Part shown: one piece after another, positions 35,408 through 45,704 of the stretch
How positions within the stretch are numbered: position 1 is the first letter of the stretch
Layout: every line of letters starts with the position of its first letter
NCBI GenBank assembly: GCA_905235685.1
Contig: CAJOMO010000021.1
Location: forward strand, 1 to 45,800
Length of the DNA: 45,800 nt
Direction of reading: 5' to 3'
DNA from: an uncultured Selenomonadaceae bacterium
GTDB lineage: Bacteria; Bacillota; Negativicutes; Selenomonadales; Selenomonadaceae
Notes under the pieces: model-generated
What the model was told of the DNA's origin: nothing
Seen by the model: the letters and a program-made list of their open reading frames with translations, nothing else
The model's database searches: none
Made by a program: the position numbers and the translations under genes

Positions 35408-35510
35408 CAACTTTCTTTTATCGTAAAAGAAAGTTGCAAAGAAAAGCGTGGCGCGGATTGTCACATCACGTGACAAGCGCGCCACAGGGGGCGCTCATCC
35501 GTGAGCGCCC
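35408..35510 (-). repeat. Three-hairpin intergenic element, copy D (inverted)
   Basis: Read on the minus strand it is almost the same as copy B: hairpin 1 at 35510-35489 (GGGCGCTCA, loop CGGA), hairpin 2 with GTGGCGCG outside and TTGTCAC inside, the TTTCTTTGC box, then hairpin 3 at 35436-35408. On the plus strand hairpin 1 is followed by TCTTATTTTT, a plausible terminator for the flagellar run ending with the FliT-like gene. Confidence 0.9.
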
Positions 35511-35541
35511 TCTTATTTTTGGTTTATTGGAAGTGATTATT

Positions 35542-36978
35542 TTGACAGAAAAATTTATAGCGCCAATCGCCACCGCCATGCAAAAATATTCAGCCGATAA
35601 AGCTTTGCCGTTCCATACGCCAGGTCACAAACAAGGCTTAGGCGCGCACCCACTTTTAAAAAATTTGGTTACGGCTGAAGGTTTGCGCCAGGAAGTCTCG
35701 CTAATGGATGAACTTGACGATTTGCATAGCCCCCACTCCTGCATTCGCGACGCCGAAAAATTCGCCGCTCAACTTTGGCACGCTGACGATTGCCTTTTCA
35801 TTATCAATGGCACGTCCTGCGCGATTCAAGCAATGATTTTGGCAATGTTAAAAACCGGCGATTTGGTTTTCGTCCCGCGTAATTCGCACCGCGCAGTTAT
35901 GGCGGGTTTAATTTTGTCCGGCGCTGTACCAATTTTTTTGCCGATAGATTTTTCGCCAGATTTAAAAATACCGCTCAATTTGACGATTGAAACGCTCGAA
36001 CGGGCAATAAAAAAATTTCCGGCGGCAAAGGCTTTAATCCTAACTTCACCGAATTATTATGGCGTGGCGGCGGATTTGCCAAAAATCGCGAAAATCTTGC
36101 ACGCGGCGAAAATGTTGCTGTTGGTTGACGAGGCTCACGGCGCGCATTTACAATTCAGCGAAAAATTGCCAATCTCGGCAATGGACGCGGGCGCAGATTT
36201 GGCGGCTCAATCCACGCACAAACTTTTGGGCTCAATGACGCAAACGTCAATGCTTATGGTTCGCGGCGATTCGGCAAAAGTCCGGCGCGCGGCAAGTTTG
36301 CTCCAATCGACAAGCCCAAATTATTTATTGCTGGCGTCGCTGGATATTGCGCGCTTGCAAATGGCTCAATCCGGCTTTGAAAAATGGTCGGCGGCTGTCG
36401 AACTTTCAAAACAACTTCGCGCAGAAATAAATTCAATCGACGGACTAAAAACTTTCGACGCAGTAAAAAATTTCCAACTGGATTTAACGAAAATCACGGT
36501 TGACGTTTCAAATTTAGGATTGACGGGGCTTGAAGCGGAAAAAATTTTGCGCCACGAATTAAAAATACAATGCGAATTATCGGACGCGGCGAATCTGCTG
36601 TTCTTGATAACCTACGCCGACTCCTGCGCGACGGGGGCAAAATTAATCGAAGCGCTGAAAAAATTGCCTGCTCATAAGAAAAATTTATCGTTAACCGACA
36701 TATCCAATTTGCCCGCGGAAATAAATTCGGTTAAAATATCACCGCGTGAAGTGTTCTTTTTGCCAAATGAAACTTTGCCGCTCGATAAATGCGTCGGTAA
36801 AATCTGCGCCGAGGAAGTTACATTTTATCCGCCTGGCATTCCAATTTTAAATTTGGGCGAAATTATCACGCCGGAAATTATAAATTACATTCGCGAACAA
36901 AAAAATATTGGCGGGCGAATTATCGGCGCGGCTGACATTGAATTGAATACTTTGAAATGCTTATCACAGGATAGTTGA
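35542..36978 (+). CDS. Orn/Lys/Arg decarboxylase family PLP enzyme
   Basis: A 478-residue fold-type I PLP enzyme of the Orn/Lys/Arg decarboxylase major domain, of the short type (SpeA/YaaO-like) lacking the N-terminal wing. Landmarks are LPFHTPGHKQG, INGTSCAIQAMILA, PRNSHRAVMAGLIL, LLVDEAHGAHL, and the PLP lysine in STHKLLGSMTQTS. Near the C-terminus EEVTFYPPGIPIL is typical. Its product would be agmatine, cadaverine or putrescine; the sequence does not settle which. The frame continues upstream into repeat D, but TTG 35542 with GGAAGTG 6-8 bases before it fits the family start. Confidence 0.87.
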   Translation: MTEKFIAPIATAMQKYSADKALPFHTPGHKQGLGAHPLLKNLVTAEGLRQEVSLMDELDDLHSPHSCIRDAEKFAAQLWHADDCLFIINGTSCAIQAMILAMLKTGDLVFVPRNSHRAVMAGLILSGAVPIFLPIDFSPDLKIPLNLTIETLERAIKKFPAAKALILTSPNYYGVAADLPKIAKILHAAKMLLLVDEAHGAHLQFSEKLPISAMDAGADLAAQSTHKLLGSMTQTSMLMVRGDSAKVRRAASLLQSTSPNYLLLASLDIARLQMAQSGFEKWSAAVELSKQLRAEINSIDGLKTFDAVKNFQLDLTKITVDVSNLGLTGLEAEKILRHELKIQCELSDAANLLFLITYADSCATGAKLIEALKKLPAHKKNLSLTDISNLPAEINSVKISPREVFFLPNETLPLDKCVGKICAEEVTFYPPGIPILNLGEIITPEIINYIREQKNIGGRIIGAADIELNTLKCLSQDS

Positions 36979-37138
36979 AAAATTATACATTAACGCAAAA
37001 AAATTTAGTTATCTGGGCTGAAAAACCTATCGACAAATTAAATTTAAAATGTTAAACTACGCGTGAATTGTTCGAGAGTTTTAGGCGTTATCGTCTTGGC
37101 TTATGCTCTAAACAGAAATGGAAAGGAAGGGAAACTCC

Positions 37139-39277
37139 ATGAAAGACGAGATTTTTGGCGTACTGCAGCGCGTCGGGCGAAGCTTCATGTTGCCGGTTGC
37201 GGTATTGCCAATCGCGGGTCTGTTATTGGGTTTGGGCGCGTCATTTACAAATCCAACAACGATCGCAACCTATGGTCTCGAAGGAATGTTCGGACCAGGC
37301 ACAACCTTGAATATGCTGCTCACGATTATGAGTAAGACGGGCGGCGTTATTTTTGGTAATTTGCCACTAATCTTTGCTGTCGGCGTCGCCATTGGTATGT
37401 CGCAGGCAGAAAAGGAAGTCGCAGCGTTGGCGGCTATGATTGCATTTTTCGTAATGCACACCGCCTGTAATGCAATGCTCGAAATTACAGGTAAAATCGT
37501 TAATGGTGCAGTAGCACCGGACGTTATCGCAGGTACTATCGATTATAGCTGCGGTATTTTGTCACTCCAGATGGGCGTTTTTGGTGGTATCGTAGTCGGT
37601 ATCGGTGTTGCAATTTTACATAACCGTTTCCACAAAATTATTTTACCGGACGCGCTTTCATTCTTTGGCGGCTCACGTTTTATTCCGATTATTTCAACCG
37701 TTGTTTATATGTTCGTCGGCATTGCAATGACTTTTGTTTGGCCGGTCGTTCAACAAGGTATTTTCGCAATTGGCGACTTTGTTGCCAGCGCGGGCTACTT
37801 TGGAACATTCCTCTTCGGTATCGTAAAACGTAGCTTAATTCCTTTCGGTTTGCACCACGTATTTTATCTCCCGTTCTGGCAGACGGCTATGGGCGGTAGC
37901 GAAATGATTAACGGTCACCTTGTACAAGGCGCTCAGAATATTATCTTCGCGGAACTCGCCGATCCTAATACCGTTCACTTCAACACAGATTATACCCGCT
38001 TCTTCAGCGGCGAATTCTTGTTCATGATGTTCGGTCTGCCTGGCGCTGCTTTGGCTATGTACCATTGCGCGAAACCCGAGAATAAGAAAACTGCAGGCGG
38101 CTTGCTCCTTTCGGCGGCGCTTACTTCGTTCTTGACGGGTATTACTGAACCTATCGAATTTTCATTCTTGTTTGTTGCTCCGGTACTTTTCGGCGTTCAA
38201 GTTTTATTGGCGGCTACAAGTTACGTTGTCGCTCAAGTGCTCGGCATTGGCATAGGCTTGACATTCTCCGCGGGCTTGCTCGACTTCACCATTTTCGGTA
38301 TTTTGCAGGGCAACGATAAAACCAGCTGGATGTTAGTTATTCCGTGCGGTCTTGTGTATTTTGCGCTGTATTACTTCTCATTCAGATTCTTAATTACGAA
38401 ATTCAACTTCAAGACTCCTGGTCGCGAAGATGAAGGTCAAGAAACCAAACTTTACAGCAAAGCCGATTATCAAGCGAAAAAAGGCGGCGGCGCTGGTGGA
38501 GCTGCTGGCGGTGGCGGTGGTGCTGATGAACTCAATTCAGCTATCGCGCGTGCTCTTGGCAGCAAGAAAAATATTACTTCGGTTGACTGCTGCGCGACGC
38601 GTCTGCGTTGTTCGGTTGTTGACTCCAGCGTTGTTGACGAGGCACTTTTGAAGGCAACCGGCGCTGTTGGCGTCATTATCAAAGGTACCGGCGTTCAAGT
38701 TATCTACGGTCCGAAAGTTGCCGTTATCAAGGCAGATTTGGAAGATTATCTTGCGAATCGTGCGCCGGAAGTTGAATCTGACGGTGCTGCTCCTGAAGCG
38801 GCTGCTGGCGGTGGCGGCGGCGCTCCTGTTGGCGAAAAAGTTAAACTTTGCTCACCAATGACCGGCTCTGTACATCCGATGTGCGAATCTCCGGACGCTG
38901 CCTTTGCAATGAAGGCTATGGGCGACGGTTTCTTTGTACAGCCTGCGAAGGGCGAATTGGTTGCTCCGGCTGACGGCGAAGTTATGATGGTATTCCCGAC
39001 TAAACATGCTATTGGCTTCAAATCTGACGACGGCGTAGAATTCTTGTTCCACGTGGGCGTTGACACTGTTAAACTCAATGGACAAGGCTTTGAAACTTTT
39101 GTTACTGACGGGCAGAAAGTTAAGAAAGGCGATATTTTGATGAAGTTCGATATGGACTTTGTTAAGAAGAACGCGCCGAGCGATGCGGCAATGGTAATTT
39201 TGACAGCGGGACAATTAGTCACAATGGATAAGACCGGCGACGTACAAGCTTTGGACGAAGTTGCAACCTGTCAATAA
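37139..39277 (+). CDS. PTS EIICBA permease, glucose / N-acetylglucosamine type
   Basis: This 712-residue protein takes up and phosphorylates a hexose with phosphate from HPr. Domain order is IIC (about 1-395; MLPVAVLPIAGLLLGLGASF, LPLIFAVGVAIGMSQAEKEV, TEPIEFSFLFVAPVLFG), IIB (about 450-530; phospho-Cys485 in DCCATRLRC) and IIA (about 565-700; active His638 in LFHVGVDTVKLNG). The joints are runs of Gly and Ala around residues 450-465 and 555-565, an uncommon linker. All catalytic residues are present. GAAAGGAAGGG precedes the ATG. Glucose versus GlcNAc specificity cannot be told with confidence. The 160-base gap upstream holds no clear promoter or antiterminator site. Confidence 0.9.
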   Translation: MKDEIFGVLQRVGRSFMLPVAVLPIAGLLLGLGASFTNPTTIATYGLEGMFGPGTTLNMLLTIMSKTGGVIFGNLPLIFAVGVAIGMSQAEKEVAALAAMIAFFVMHTACNAMLEITGKIVNGAVAPDVIAGTIDYSCGILSLQMGVFGGIVVGIGVAILHNRFHKIILPDALSFFGGSRFIPIISTVVYMFVGIAMTFVWPVVQQGIFAIGDFVASAGYFGTFLFGIVKRSLIPFGLHHVFYLPFWQTAMGGSEMINGHLVQGAQNIIFAELADPNTVHFNTDYTRFFSGEFLFMMFGLPGAALAMYHCAKPENKKTAGGLLLSAALTSFLTGITEPIEFSFLFVAPVLFGVQVLLAATSYVVAQVLGIGIGLTFSAGLLDFTIFGILQGNDKTSWMLVIPCGLVYFALYYFSFRFLITKFNFKTPGREDEGQETKLYSKADYQAKKGGGAGGAAGGGGGADELNSAIARALGSKKNITSVDCCATRLRCSVVDSSVVDEALLKATGAVGVIIKGTGVQVIYGPKVAVIKADLEDYLANRAPEVESDGAAPEAAAGGGGGAPVGEKVKLCSPMTGSVHPMCESPDAAFAMKAMGDGFFVQPAKGELVAPADGEVMMVFPTKHAIGFKSDDGVEFLFHVGVDTVKLNGQGFETFVTDGQKVKKGDILMKFDMDFVKKNAPSDAAMVILTAGQLVTMDKTGDVQALDEVATCQ

Positions 39278-39304
39278 ACTTTTCGTTAAACTTTAAATAA
39301 ATGC

Positions 39305-39335
39305 GAGAGTCTCGATAAATCGGGGCTCTTTTTAT
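39305..39335 (+). terminator. Intrinsic terminator of the PTS gene
   Basis: GAGAGTCTCGA pairs with TCGGGGCTC around TAAA (with G-T wobble), followed by five T. It starts 28 bases after the PTS stop. Confidence 0.7.
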
Positions 39336-39359
39336 TTGAGCCGACAATTGCACAAAAAA

Positions 39360-39466
39360 GCCGCCCAAGGACGGGCGGCCGAACTCCGCCGCGAACTAGT
39401 CGACCGGAAGTCGACTATCTGAGCGGCGCTTTCTTTGCTAGGCGTTTCTTTCTGGAAAGAAATGCC
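39360..39466 (+). repeat. Three-hairpin intergenic element, copy E
   Basis: Hairpin 1 pairs 39360-39366 with 39373-39379 (GCCGCCC/GGGCGGC, loop AAGGAC), different in sequence from the other copies. Hairpin 2 has GCCGC/GCGGC (39388-39392/39423-39427) and AGTCGAC (39398-39404/39410-39416). The box follows, and hairpin 3 is 39441-39466. Six A precede hairpin 1, so the minus strand shows a hairpin plus T-run for the HMA-fold gene at 39470. Hairpins 2 and 3 match copy A. Confidence 0.9.
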
Positions 39467-39469
39467 GAA

Positions 39470-39712
39470 TCAAATATTTGGCTCGACATTATTTTTATCG
39501 AAGACGCCGATAATTTCTTTCAACTTAGTTTTGGCGGGGTCATAATCAATCGTGGTTTCGCCGTCGTGAGCGTGAATATGAACATACATAACGCCCGCAA
39601 GTCCGAGCAGATTTTTCTCAACAATTTTAGCAGTATCCGCAGTATAACCCTCAGCCGTAAATTGCAGGCGCGTTACTCCATTTCCTCCGCCGCAACCGCA
39701 TTCTTTGCACAT
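39470..39712 (-). CDS. Small HMA-fold protein with N-terminal cysteine cluster
   Basis: An 80-residue protein beginning MCKECGCGGGNG and followed by a ferredoxin-like HMA domain: VEKNLLGLAGVMYVHIHAHDGETTIDYDPAKTKLKEIIGVF. This resembles copper-chaperone/P-type ATPase HMA domains, but the metal motif GMTCxxC is replaced by GYTADTA. Metal binding, if any, would have to use the N-terminal CKECGCG. GGAGGAA is 6 bases before the ATG, supporting this short start. It ends 4 bases from element E, whose hairpin 1 likely terminates it. The role is unknown. Confidence 0.72.
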   Translation of the reverse strand: MCKECGCGGGNGVTRLQFTAEGYTADTAKIVEKNLLGLAGVMYVHIHAHDGETTIDYDPAKTKLKEIIGVFDKNNVEPNI

Positions 39713-39779
39713 AAAAATTCCTCCAATCGCGCAGATTTTACAACGCCGCCTATTTTTCGACAAGCCCCCAACAAGGATA

Positions 39780-40139
39780 TTGACATTGTCAAAAATTTTC
39801 AGAAATGACGTCGGACGTAAAATTATTGCAATGGGGCGCGGTATCGCTTTCAACAAAAAGCGCGGCGAACAATATCGCCCTGCACTTGACAAATATTCTC
39901 TGCAATATTATCGGTTTATCACGCATTTAAAATTTCTTGCAAAACGCGTATTCAGCGGCGCTCAATCGATTGACGAAGTCGAAGACGAAATGCAGGCGAT
40001 GATTAAGAAAAAATACGCCGCGGCTAGCGACTGCGCGAATAAAATTGCCGCGTTCGTGGAGAAAAATTACAATTACAAAGTCAGCGCGGACGAAAAATTT
40101 TATTTGACGATACATATTGCGAAAGTCATAACTAAATAA
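39780..40139 (+). pseudogene. bglG: BglG/LicT-type antiterminator, internally deleted
   Basis: BglG/LicT proteins bind RNA through an N-terminal CAT domain and respond to PTS phosphorylation through two PRD domains, about 280 residues in all. Here the CAT end IIAMGRGIAFNKKRGE is followed almost at once by SLQYYRFITHLKFLAKRVFSG, which belongs to PRD2, and by FYLTIHIAKV at the C-terminus. PRD1 and the start of PRD2 are gone (about 130 residues). The CAT domain also seems to lack several residues between FRNDV and GRK. The remaining frame is open, but regulation by phosphorylation cannot work normally. It lies 22 bases before the damaged permease. Confidence 0.8.
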
Positions 40140-40160
40140 ATCGGTTTGAGGTGAAAATTT

Positions 40161-41560
40161 ATGGCAAAGTATACCCAATTGGCGGCGGCGCAGATGCTGA
40201 AGAAGATGACGCGCCGAAGAAATCTCTGGATTTATTTATCGACACGATTTCGGGGATATTCACGCCGGTATTGGGCGTATTGACGGCAAGCGGTATGGTT
40301 AAAGGCTCAATTTTCCAATCGCCGGTGCATTTGGAATTTTTGGGAATACCGGTATTGCTGATGAATTACGCGTCGAGCGTCATACCAATAATCTTAGCGG
40401 TATTCGTCGGTTCGAAAGTTGAAAAATTTTACGCGGGAATTGTGCCGACGCTGTTTAAAAGTTTCGGCATACCATTTTTGACGATATTGACAATGATACC
40501 GCTGACGCTTTTAATTGTAGAACCTGTGGGCGCATTAATCGGCGGCGGCTGGCAGATTTTCGTTATATTCGGCTTACATTGGGGCTTAGTTCCGATTATG
40601 ATTCAAAATATCGTAACCTTCGGCGCTGACCCTGTTATCATTTCGATGTTCGGCGCAAGTTTCGCGCAGATTGGCGTTGTATTGGCAATTCTTTTGCGTA
40701 CGAAAGATCAGAAATTGAAAGGGCTGGCGATACCGGCATTTTTAAGCGGAATTTTCGGCGTGACTGAACCGGCGATTTACGGCGTGACTTTGCCGCGCAA
40801 AAAATTTTTCATAATCAGTTGCATTGGAGCGGCGATTGGCGGCGCGCTGATTGGCTTTTTGGGCGTCAAACTTTACATTTTCGGCGGCTTGGGCGTATTT
40901 CAATATCCGTGCTTTATCGACCCCGCCACAAACGATTTGAGCGGTATGTACAACGGCATGATTGTTTCTGCGGTGGCGTTTATCGCGGGCTTTGCGATGG
41001 CTTTTCCACTTTACAAAGATGAAGCTCCGGCGGTTGCGGCGGCTACTTCAGCGCCCGTTGCAAAAGTTGAGCTCGTTGAAAAAATTGAAACCGCCACGAC
41101 GATTCAGCGCGAAATTTTGTCCAGTCCGTTGACCGGCGAATTGGTTGCATTGCCGGATGTTCCCGACGAAGTTTTTGCAAGCGGTATGCTCGGCAAAGGA
41201 ATTGCGGTTAATCCGAGCGTTGGCAAAGTTTTTGCGCCCGCTGACGCCGAAGTTACGACGCTTTTTCCCACCGGTCACGCTATCGGTTTGAAAACGGCTA
41301 AGGGCGCGGAAATGCTGATTCATATTGGTATGGATACCGTGAAAATGAACGGCGACGGTTTCAAAGCCCATGTCGCGCAGGGCGATAAAGTTACCAAAGG
41401 GCAGCTGCTGATTGAGTTCGACATTGACAAAATTAAAAAAGCCGGTTACCCCGTGATAACGCCGGTTTTGGTGACGAACGCCGACGCTTACAAAGATATC
41501 GTGCCGGTTGAAGGAAAAACTATCAACAATGGCGAAAATTTAATCAGTGTGGTGGTTTGA
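40161..41560 (+). pseudogene. bglF: Beta-glucoside PTS permease (BglF-type EIIBCA) with several deletions
   Basis: Intact BglF-type permeases are about 620 residues: IIB-IIC-IIA. The original start is probably ATG 40161 (MAKYTQLA) after GAGGTG. Within 10 codons the frame jumps at GGCGGCGGC into the one reading DAPKKSLDLFIDTISGIFTP, so the whole IIB domain with its phospho-Cys is missing. In IIC about 65 residues are absent after TASGMVKG and about 25 before GALIGGGWQIF. The rest of IIC (GLVPIMIQN, GIFGVTEPAIYGVTLP) and the IIA domain with LIHIGMDTVKMNG are preserved. A GTG at 40151 could start the IIC-IIA frame, but a working transporter is unlikely. The HAD gene follows directly. Confidence 0.82.
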
Positions 41561-42385
41561 ATGGCTAAGGTGATTTTGATTGACGTTGACGGCACGCTGG
41601 TAAATTACGAAAATGAATTGCCGGATTCAGCGGTTGAAGCGATACGCACTGCGCGAAAGAACGGGCATAAAGTTTACATAAGCACGGGCAGGAGTCGCGC
41701 GGAAGTTTACGAAAATATTTGGGCGATAGGTTTGGACGGTATGATTGGCGGAAACGGCGCTTATGTCGAATCTGGCGGCAAAGTGATTATGCACAAACTT
41801 ATCACGGCTGAGCAGTGCAGGCGAATTGTCGATTGGCTGAAAAATCGCGGGCTTGAATTTTATCTTGAGAGCAACAACGGGCTTTTCGCCAGTGAAAATT
41901 TTGAAACGCGCGGCGCTTCGACGATTAAAGAGTACTGCGCGAGGAAGAATAAACCTGCGGCGACGATTCGAGAAGTTTTTCCGGAAATGATTTTCGGCGG
42001 CGAATTGTACCGCTCGGATTTGAATAAAATCAGCTTTGTCTTGAACAGCTACGAAGATTATTTGACGGCGGCGAAAGATTTTCCCGATATGAAAGTCGGC
42101 ACGTGGGGCGGCGCGGGCGAAACTGCGCTTTTCGGCGATTTTGGCGTTAAAAATATTGACAAGGCAGCGGCTATCGAAGTTTTGTTGAAATATTTGGGCG
42201 CGGCTGTCGAAGATACCGTTGCATTCGGCGACGCGAAAGTCGATATTCCGATGCTGGAGTACTGCGCGACGGGCGTGGCTATGGGAAATGGCGGCGCTGA
42301 GATTAAGGCGGCGGCGGATTTTGTGACGGATACCGTTGACAACGACGGCTTGAAAAAAGCTTTTATAAAATTAAATTTGATTTGA
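41561..42385 (+). CDS. Cof-type HAD-IIB family phosphatase
   Basis: A 274-residue HAD hydrolase of the Cof/HAD-IIB type that dephosphorylates sugar phosphates or similar small substrates. Motif I is LIDVDGTLVN, motif II is ISTGRS, and the C-terminal motif is VAFGDAKVDIPML; the IIB cap lies between residues about 80 and 185. It appears complete. Its ATG follows the bglF stop without a gap, and the 6-phospho-beta-glucosidase follows after 12 bases, so it belongs to the beta-glucoside unit. It may relieve sugar-phosphate stress. Confidence 0.9.
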   Translation: MAKVILIDVDGTLVNYENELPDSAVEAIRTARKNGHKVYISTGRSRAEVYENIWAIGLDGMIGGNGAYVESGGKVIMHKLITAEQCRRIVDWLKNRGLEFYLESNNGLFASENFETRGASTIKEYCARKNKPAATIREVFPEMIFGGELYRSDLNKISFVLNSYEDYLTAAKDFPDMKVGTWGGAGETALFGDFGVKNIDKAAAIEVLLKYLGAAVEDTVAFGDAKVDIPMLEYCATGVAMGNGGAEIKAAADFVTDTVDNDGLKKAFIKLNLI

Positions 42386-43867
<1,482 letters not shown>

Positions 43868-43891
43868 AAATCAAACACAACCAAAAATAAA

Positions 43892-43992
43892 GGGCGCTCA
43901 CGGATGAGCGCCCCCTGCCCGCGCTAGTCGCGTGATGCGACTAATGCGGGCGCTTTTCTTTGCTGGCGTTTCTTTTCTAGAAAAGAAATGCC
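43892..43992 (+). repeat. Three-hairpin intergenic element, copy F
   Basis: Hairpin 1 pairs 43892-43900 with 43905-43913 (GGGCGCTCA, loop CGGA). Hairpin 2 pairs GCCCGC (43917-43922) with GCGGGC (43946-43951) and TAGTCGC (43925-43931) with GCGACTA (43937-43943), loop GTGAT. Then come TTTCTTTGC and the perfect-length palindrome 43965-43992 (hairpin 3). On the minus strand hairpin 1 is followed by TTTATTTTT, a likely terminator for the treC remnant. Confidence 0.9.
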
Positions 43993-44002
43993 GATATAAA
44001 AT

Positions 44003-45452
44003 TTATTTTTCAAAGACGATAACTTCATAGGGGCGCAGATTATCAGCAAGATTTTCGTAATTGCCGATAATTTTTTTATATCCGCTCGCCGTGTATTCGC
44101 GCAGAGTTTTATCCTGCAATTTTAAATTGGCGGCGCGGAAATTACACAACACAATTAACTCCTTGCCAGCAAAACTGCGCCGATAAGCCACGACGTTATC
44201 ATTGCCGCGCTCAATGAAATTAATATCGCCGTCCTGCACGATTGGATTTTCTTTGCGAAACTTCACCAGCATTTTATAAAAATTCAGCACAGAATCAGCG
44301 TCATTTTCTTCAGCAGCAACGTTAATCTGTTTAAAATTTTCCGGCGAAGAAATCCACGGCTCGACGCTTGAAAATCCTGCAAATTTTTCAGCCGACCATT
44401 GCATAGGCGTCCGACCATTATCGCGGGAACGTTCGCCGATTATTTTCAACGCCTCAGATTCTGTTTTGCCACTTTCGCGCAGAATTTTATAATAGTTCAA
44501 ACTCTCAACGTCGCGGTATTGCTCAATCGAGGTAAATTTGGCATTCGTCATACCGAGTTCTTCGCCTTGATAAATGTATGGAGTGCCGCGCATTAAATGA
44601 ATCGCCGCCGCCTTTATAATCAACCTTCAAATGATGAAAACTAAACGCCATAGAAAGTTCGTGCGCGTCAGGGCGAGTATAAAGCAAACAATTTTTTAAA
44701 TCGGTTGATGCCATTTCGCCAACAGTAATCATTCCGTCAATTCCGGTATTTTTTACCAGTTCGCGCAAATATTCATGAACGTGCGGATCGTCAGCAAAAA
44801 GATTCCTGCCGAGCCCTTCAGTATCATCTGCAAAAATTTCCGGCTTCGAAATAAGATTTATCACGTCAAAGCGAAAACCCGCAACGCCGCGCTCTTTCCA
44901 AAAACGTACAACCTCGGCAAGTTCCTCGCGAACTTTCGGATTAGTCCAGTCCAAATCCGGCTGGCTGACGTCGTGCAAATGCAAATACCATTTCCCTAAG
45001 CGCGGCTCCCATTGCCAGGCACTGCCGCCAAAAGCGCATTGCCAATTTGTGGGCGGCTCACCATTGCCGCGCCCGTCACGAAAAATATAGTAGCGTTGAT
45101 AATTCTCCTCACCTGCAAGCGCACGCTGAAACCATTCGTGCTGATCTGAAGTATGGCAAAGCACCATGTCAAGCATAATCTTCAAGCCCTTTGCGTCGGC
45201 TGATTTTATTAATTCGTCAAAATCCGCCATCGTCCCAAAACGCGGGTCTATAGCCTTGTAATCGCTAATGTCATAGCCGCCGTCTTTGAGCGGCGAAGGA
45301 TAAAACGGCGTGCTCCAAATAAAATCTACGCCCAAACTTTTAATGTAGTCGAGTTTGGAAATAATGCCGCGAATATCGCCGAGCCCGTCGCCGTTAGAAT
45401 CTTTAAAAGACTTCGGGTAAATCTGATAAACCGTACTTGCGCTGAATTTCAT
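44003..45452 (-). pseudogene. treC: Trehalose-6-phosphate hydrolase-type GH13, internal deletion
   Basis: TreC-type GH13 enzymes split trehalose 6-phosphate in the cytoplasm and are about 550 residues. The N-terminal 290 residues are intact: VYQIYPKSFKDSNGDGLGDI, the GH13 nucleophile Asp in GFRFDVINLI and the acid/base Glu in ITVGEMAS. After SFHHLKVDYK the frame breaks near 44623, and the other frame continues with KAAAIHLMRGTPYIYQGEELGM to the end. About 65 residues are missing, including the segment that normally holds the third catalytic Asp (NHDQP). The joint lies in AAAGGCGGCGGC. No active enzyme can result. The PTS fragment lies 12 bases upstream, as in tre operons; an oligo-1,6-glucosidase is a less likely identity. 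Confidence 0.85.
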
Positions 45453-45464
45453 TTTAAAGCCCCC

Positions 45465-45704
45465 TTAGTAAGTTGCGATAACAGTTTCGCCGGTTTTGCT
45501 CTTCATGCCGCTGATAAATTTGAAACTCTCGACGCCATTTGGATTGGTAACAACGAAAATTGCGGTGTCCGGATGACCGGCAGCTTTAATTTTGGCTTTG
45601 CTAAATTTTAACAGAGGAGTACCCGCTTTGACAATATCCCCAACTTTAACCAGATAGCTGAAACCGTCGCCGCCCATTCCAACGGTATCGATACCAACAT
45701 GACT
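45465..45704 (-). pseudogene. PTS glucose-type IIA domain, cut by a mobile element
   Basis: The C-terminal half of a Crr-type IIA domain, here starting at HVGIDTVGMGGDG (the active-site His is the first matching residue) and ending GETVIATY. Upstream of 45704 the similarity stops abruptly at a sequence that looks like the right end of an IS200/IS605 element, and the frame meets a stop at 45741. It was probably the end of a trehalose PTS permease (IIBCA) in one operon with treC. The missing part should lie beyond the element, outside the window. Confidence 0.75.

Noticed and set aside
35434..35541. N-terminal extension of the decarboxylase
   Set aside because: These codons are the translated three-hairpin repeat; the TTG at 35542 has a proper Shine-Dalgarno and matches family starts.
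36979..37138. RAT site/terminator leader for the PTS gene
   Set aside because: A weak GTTTTAG/CTCTAAAC pairing exists, but there is no T-run and no RAT-like sequence.
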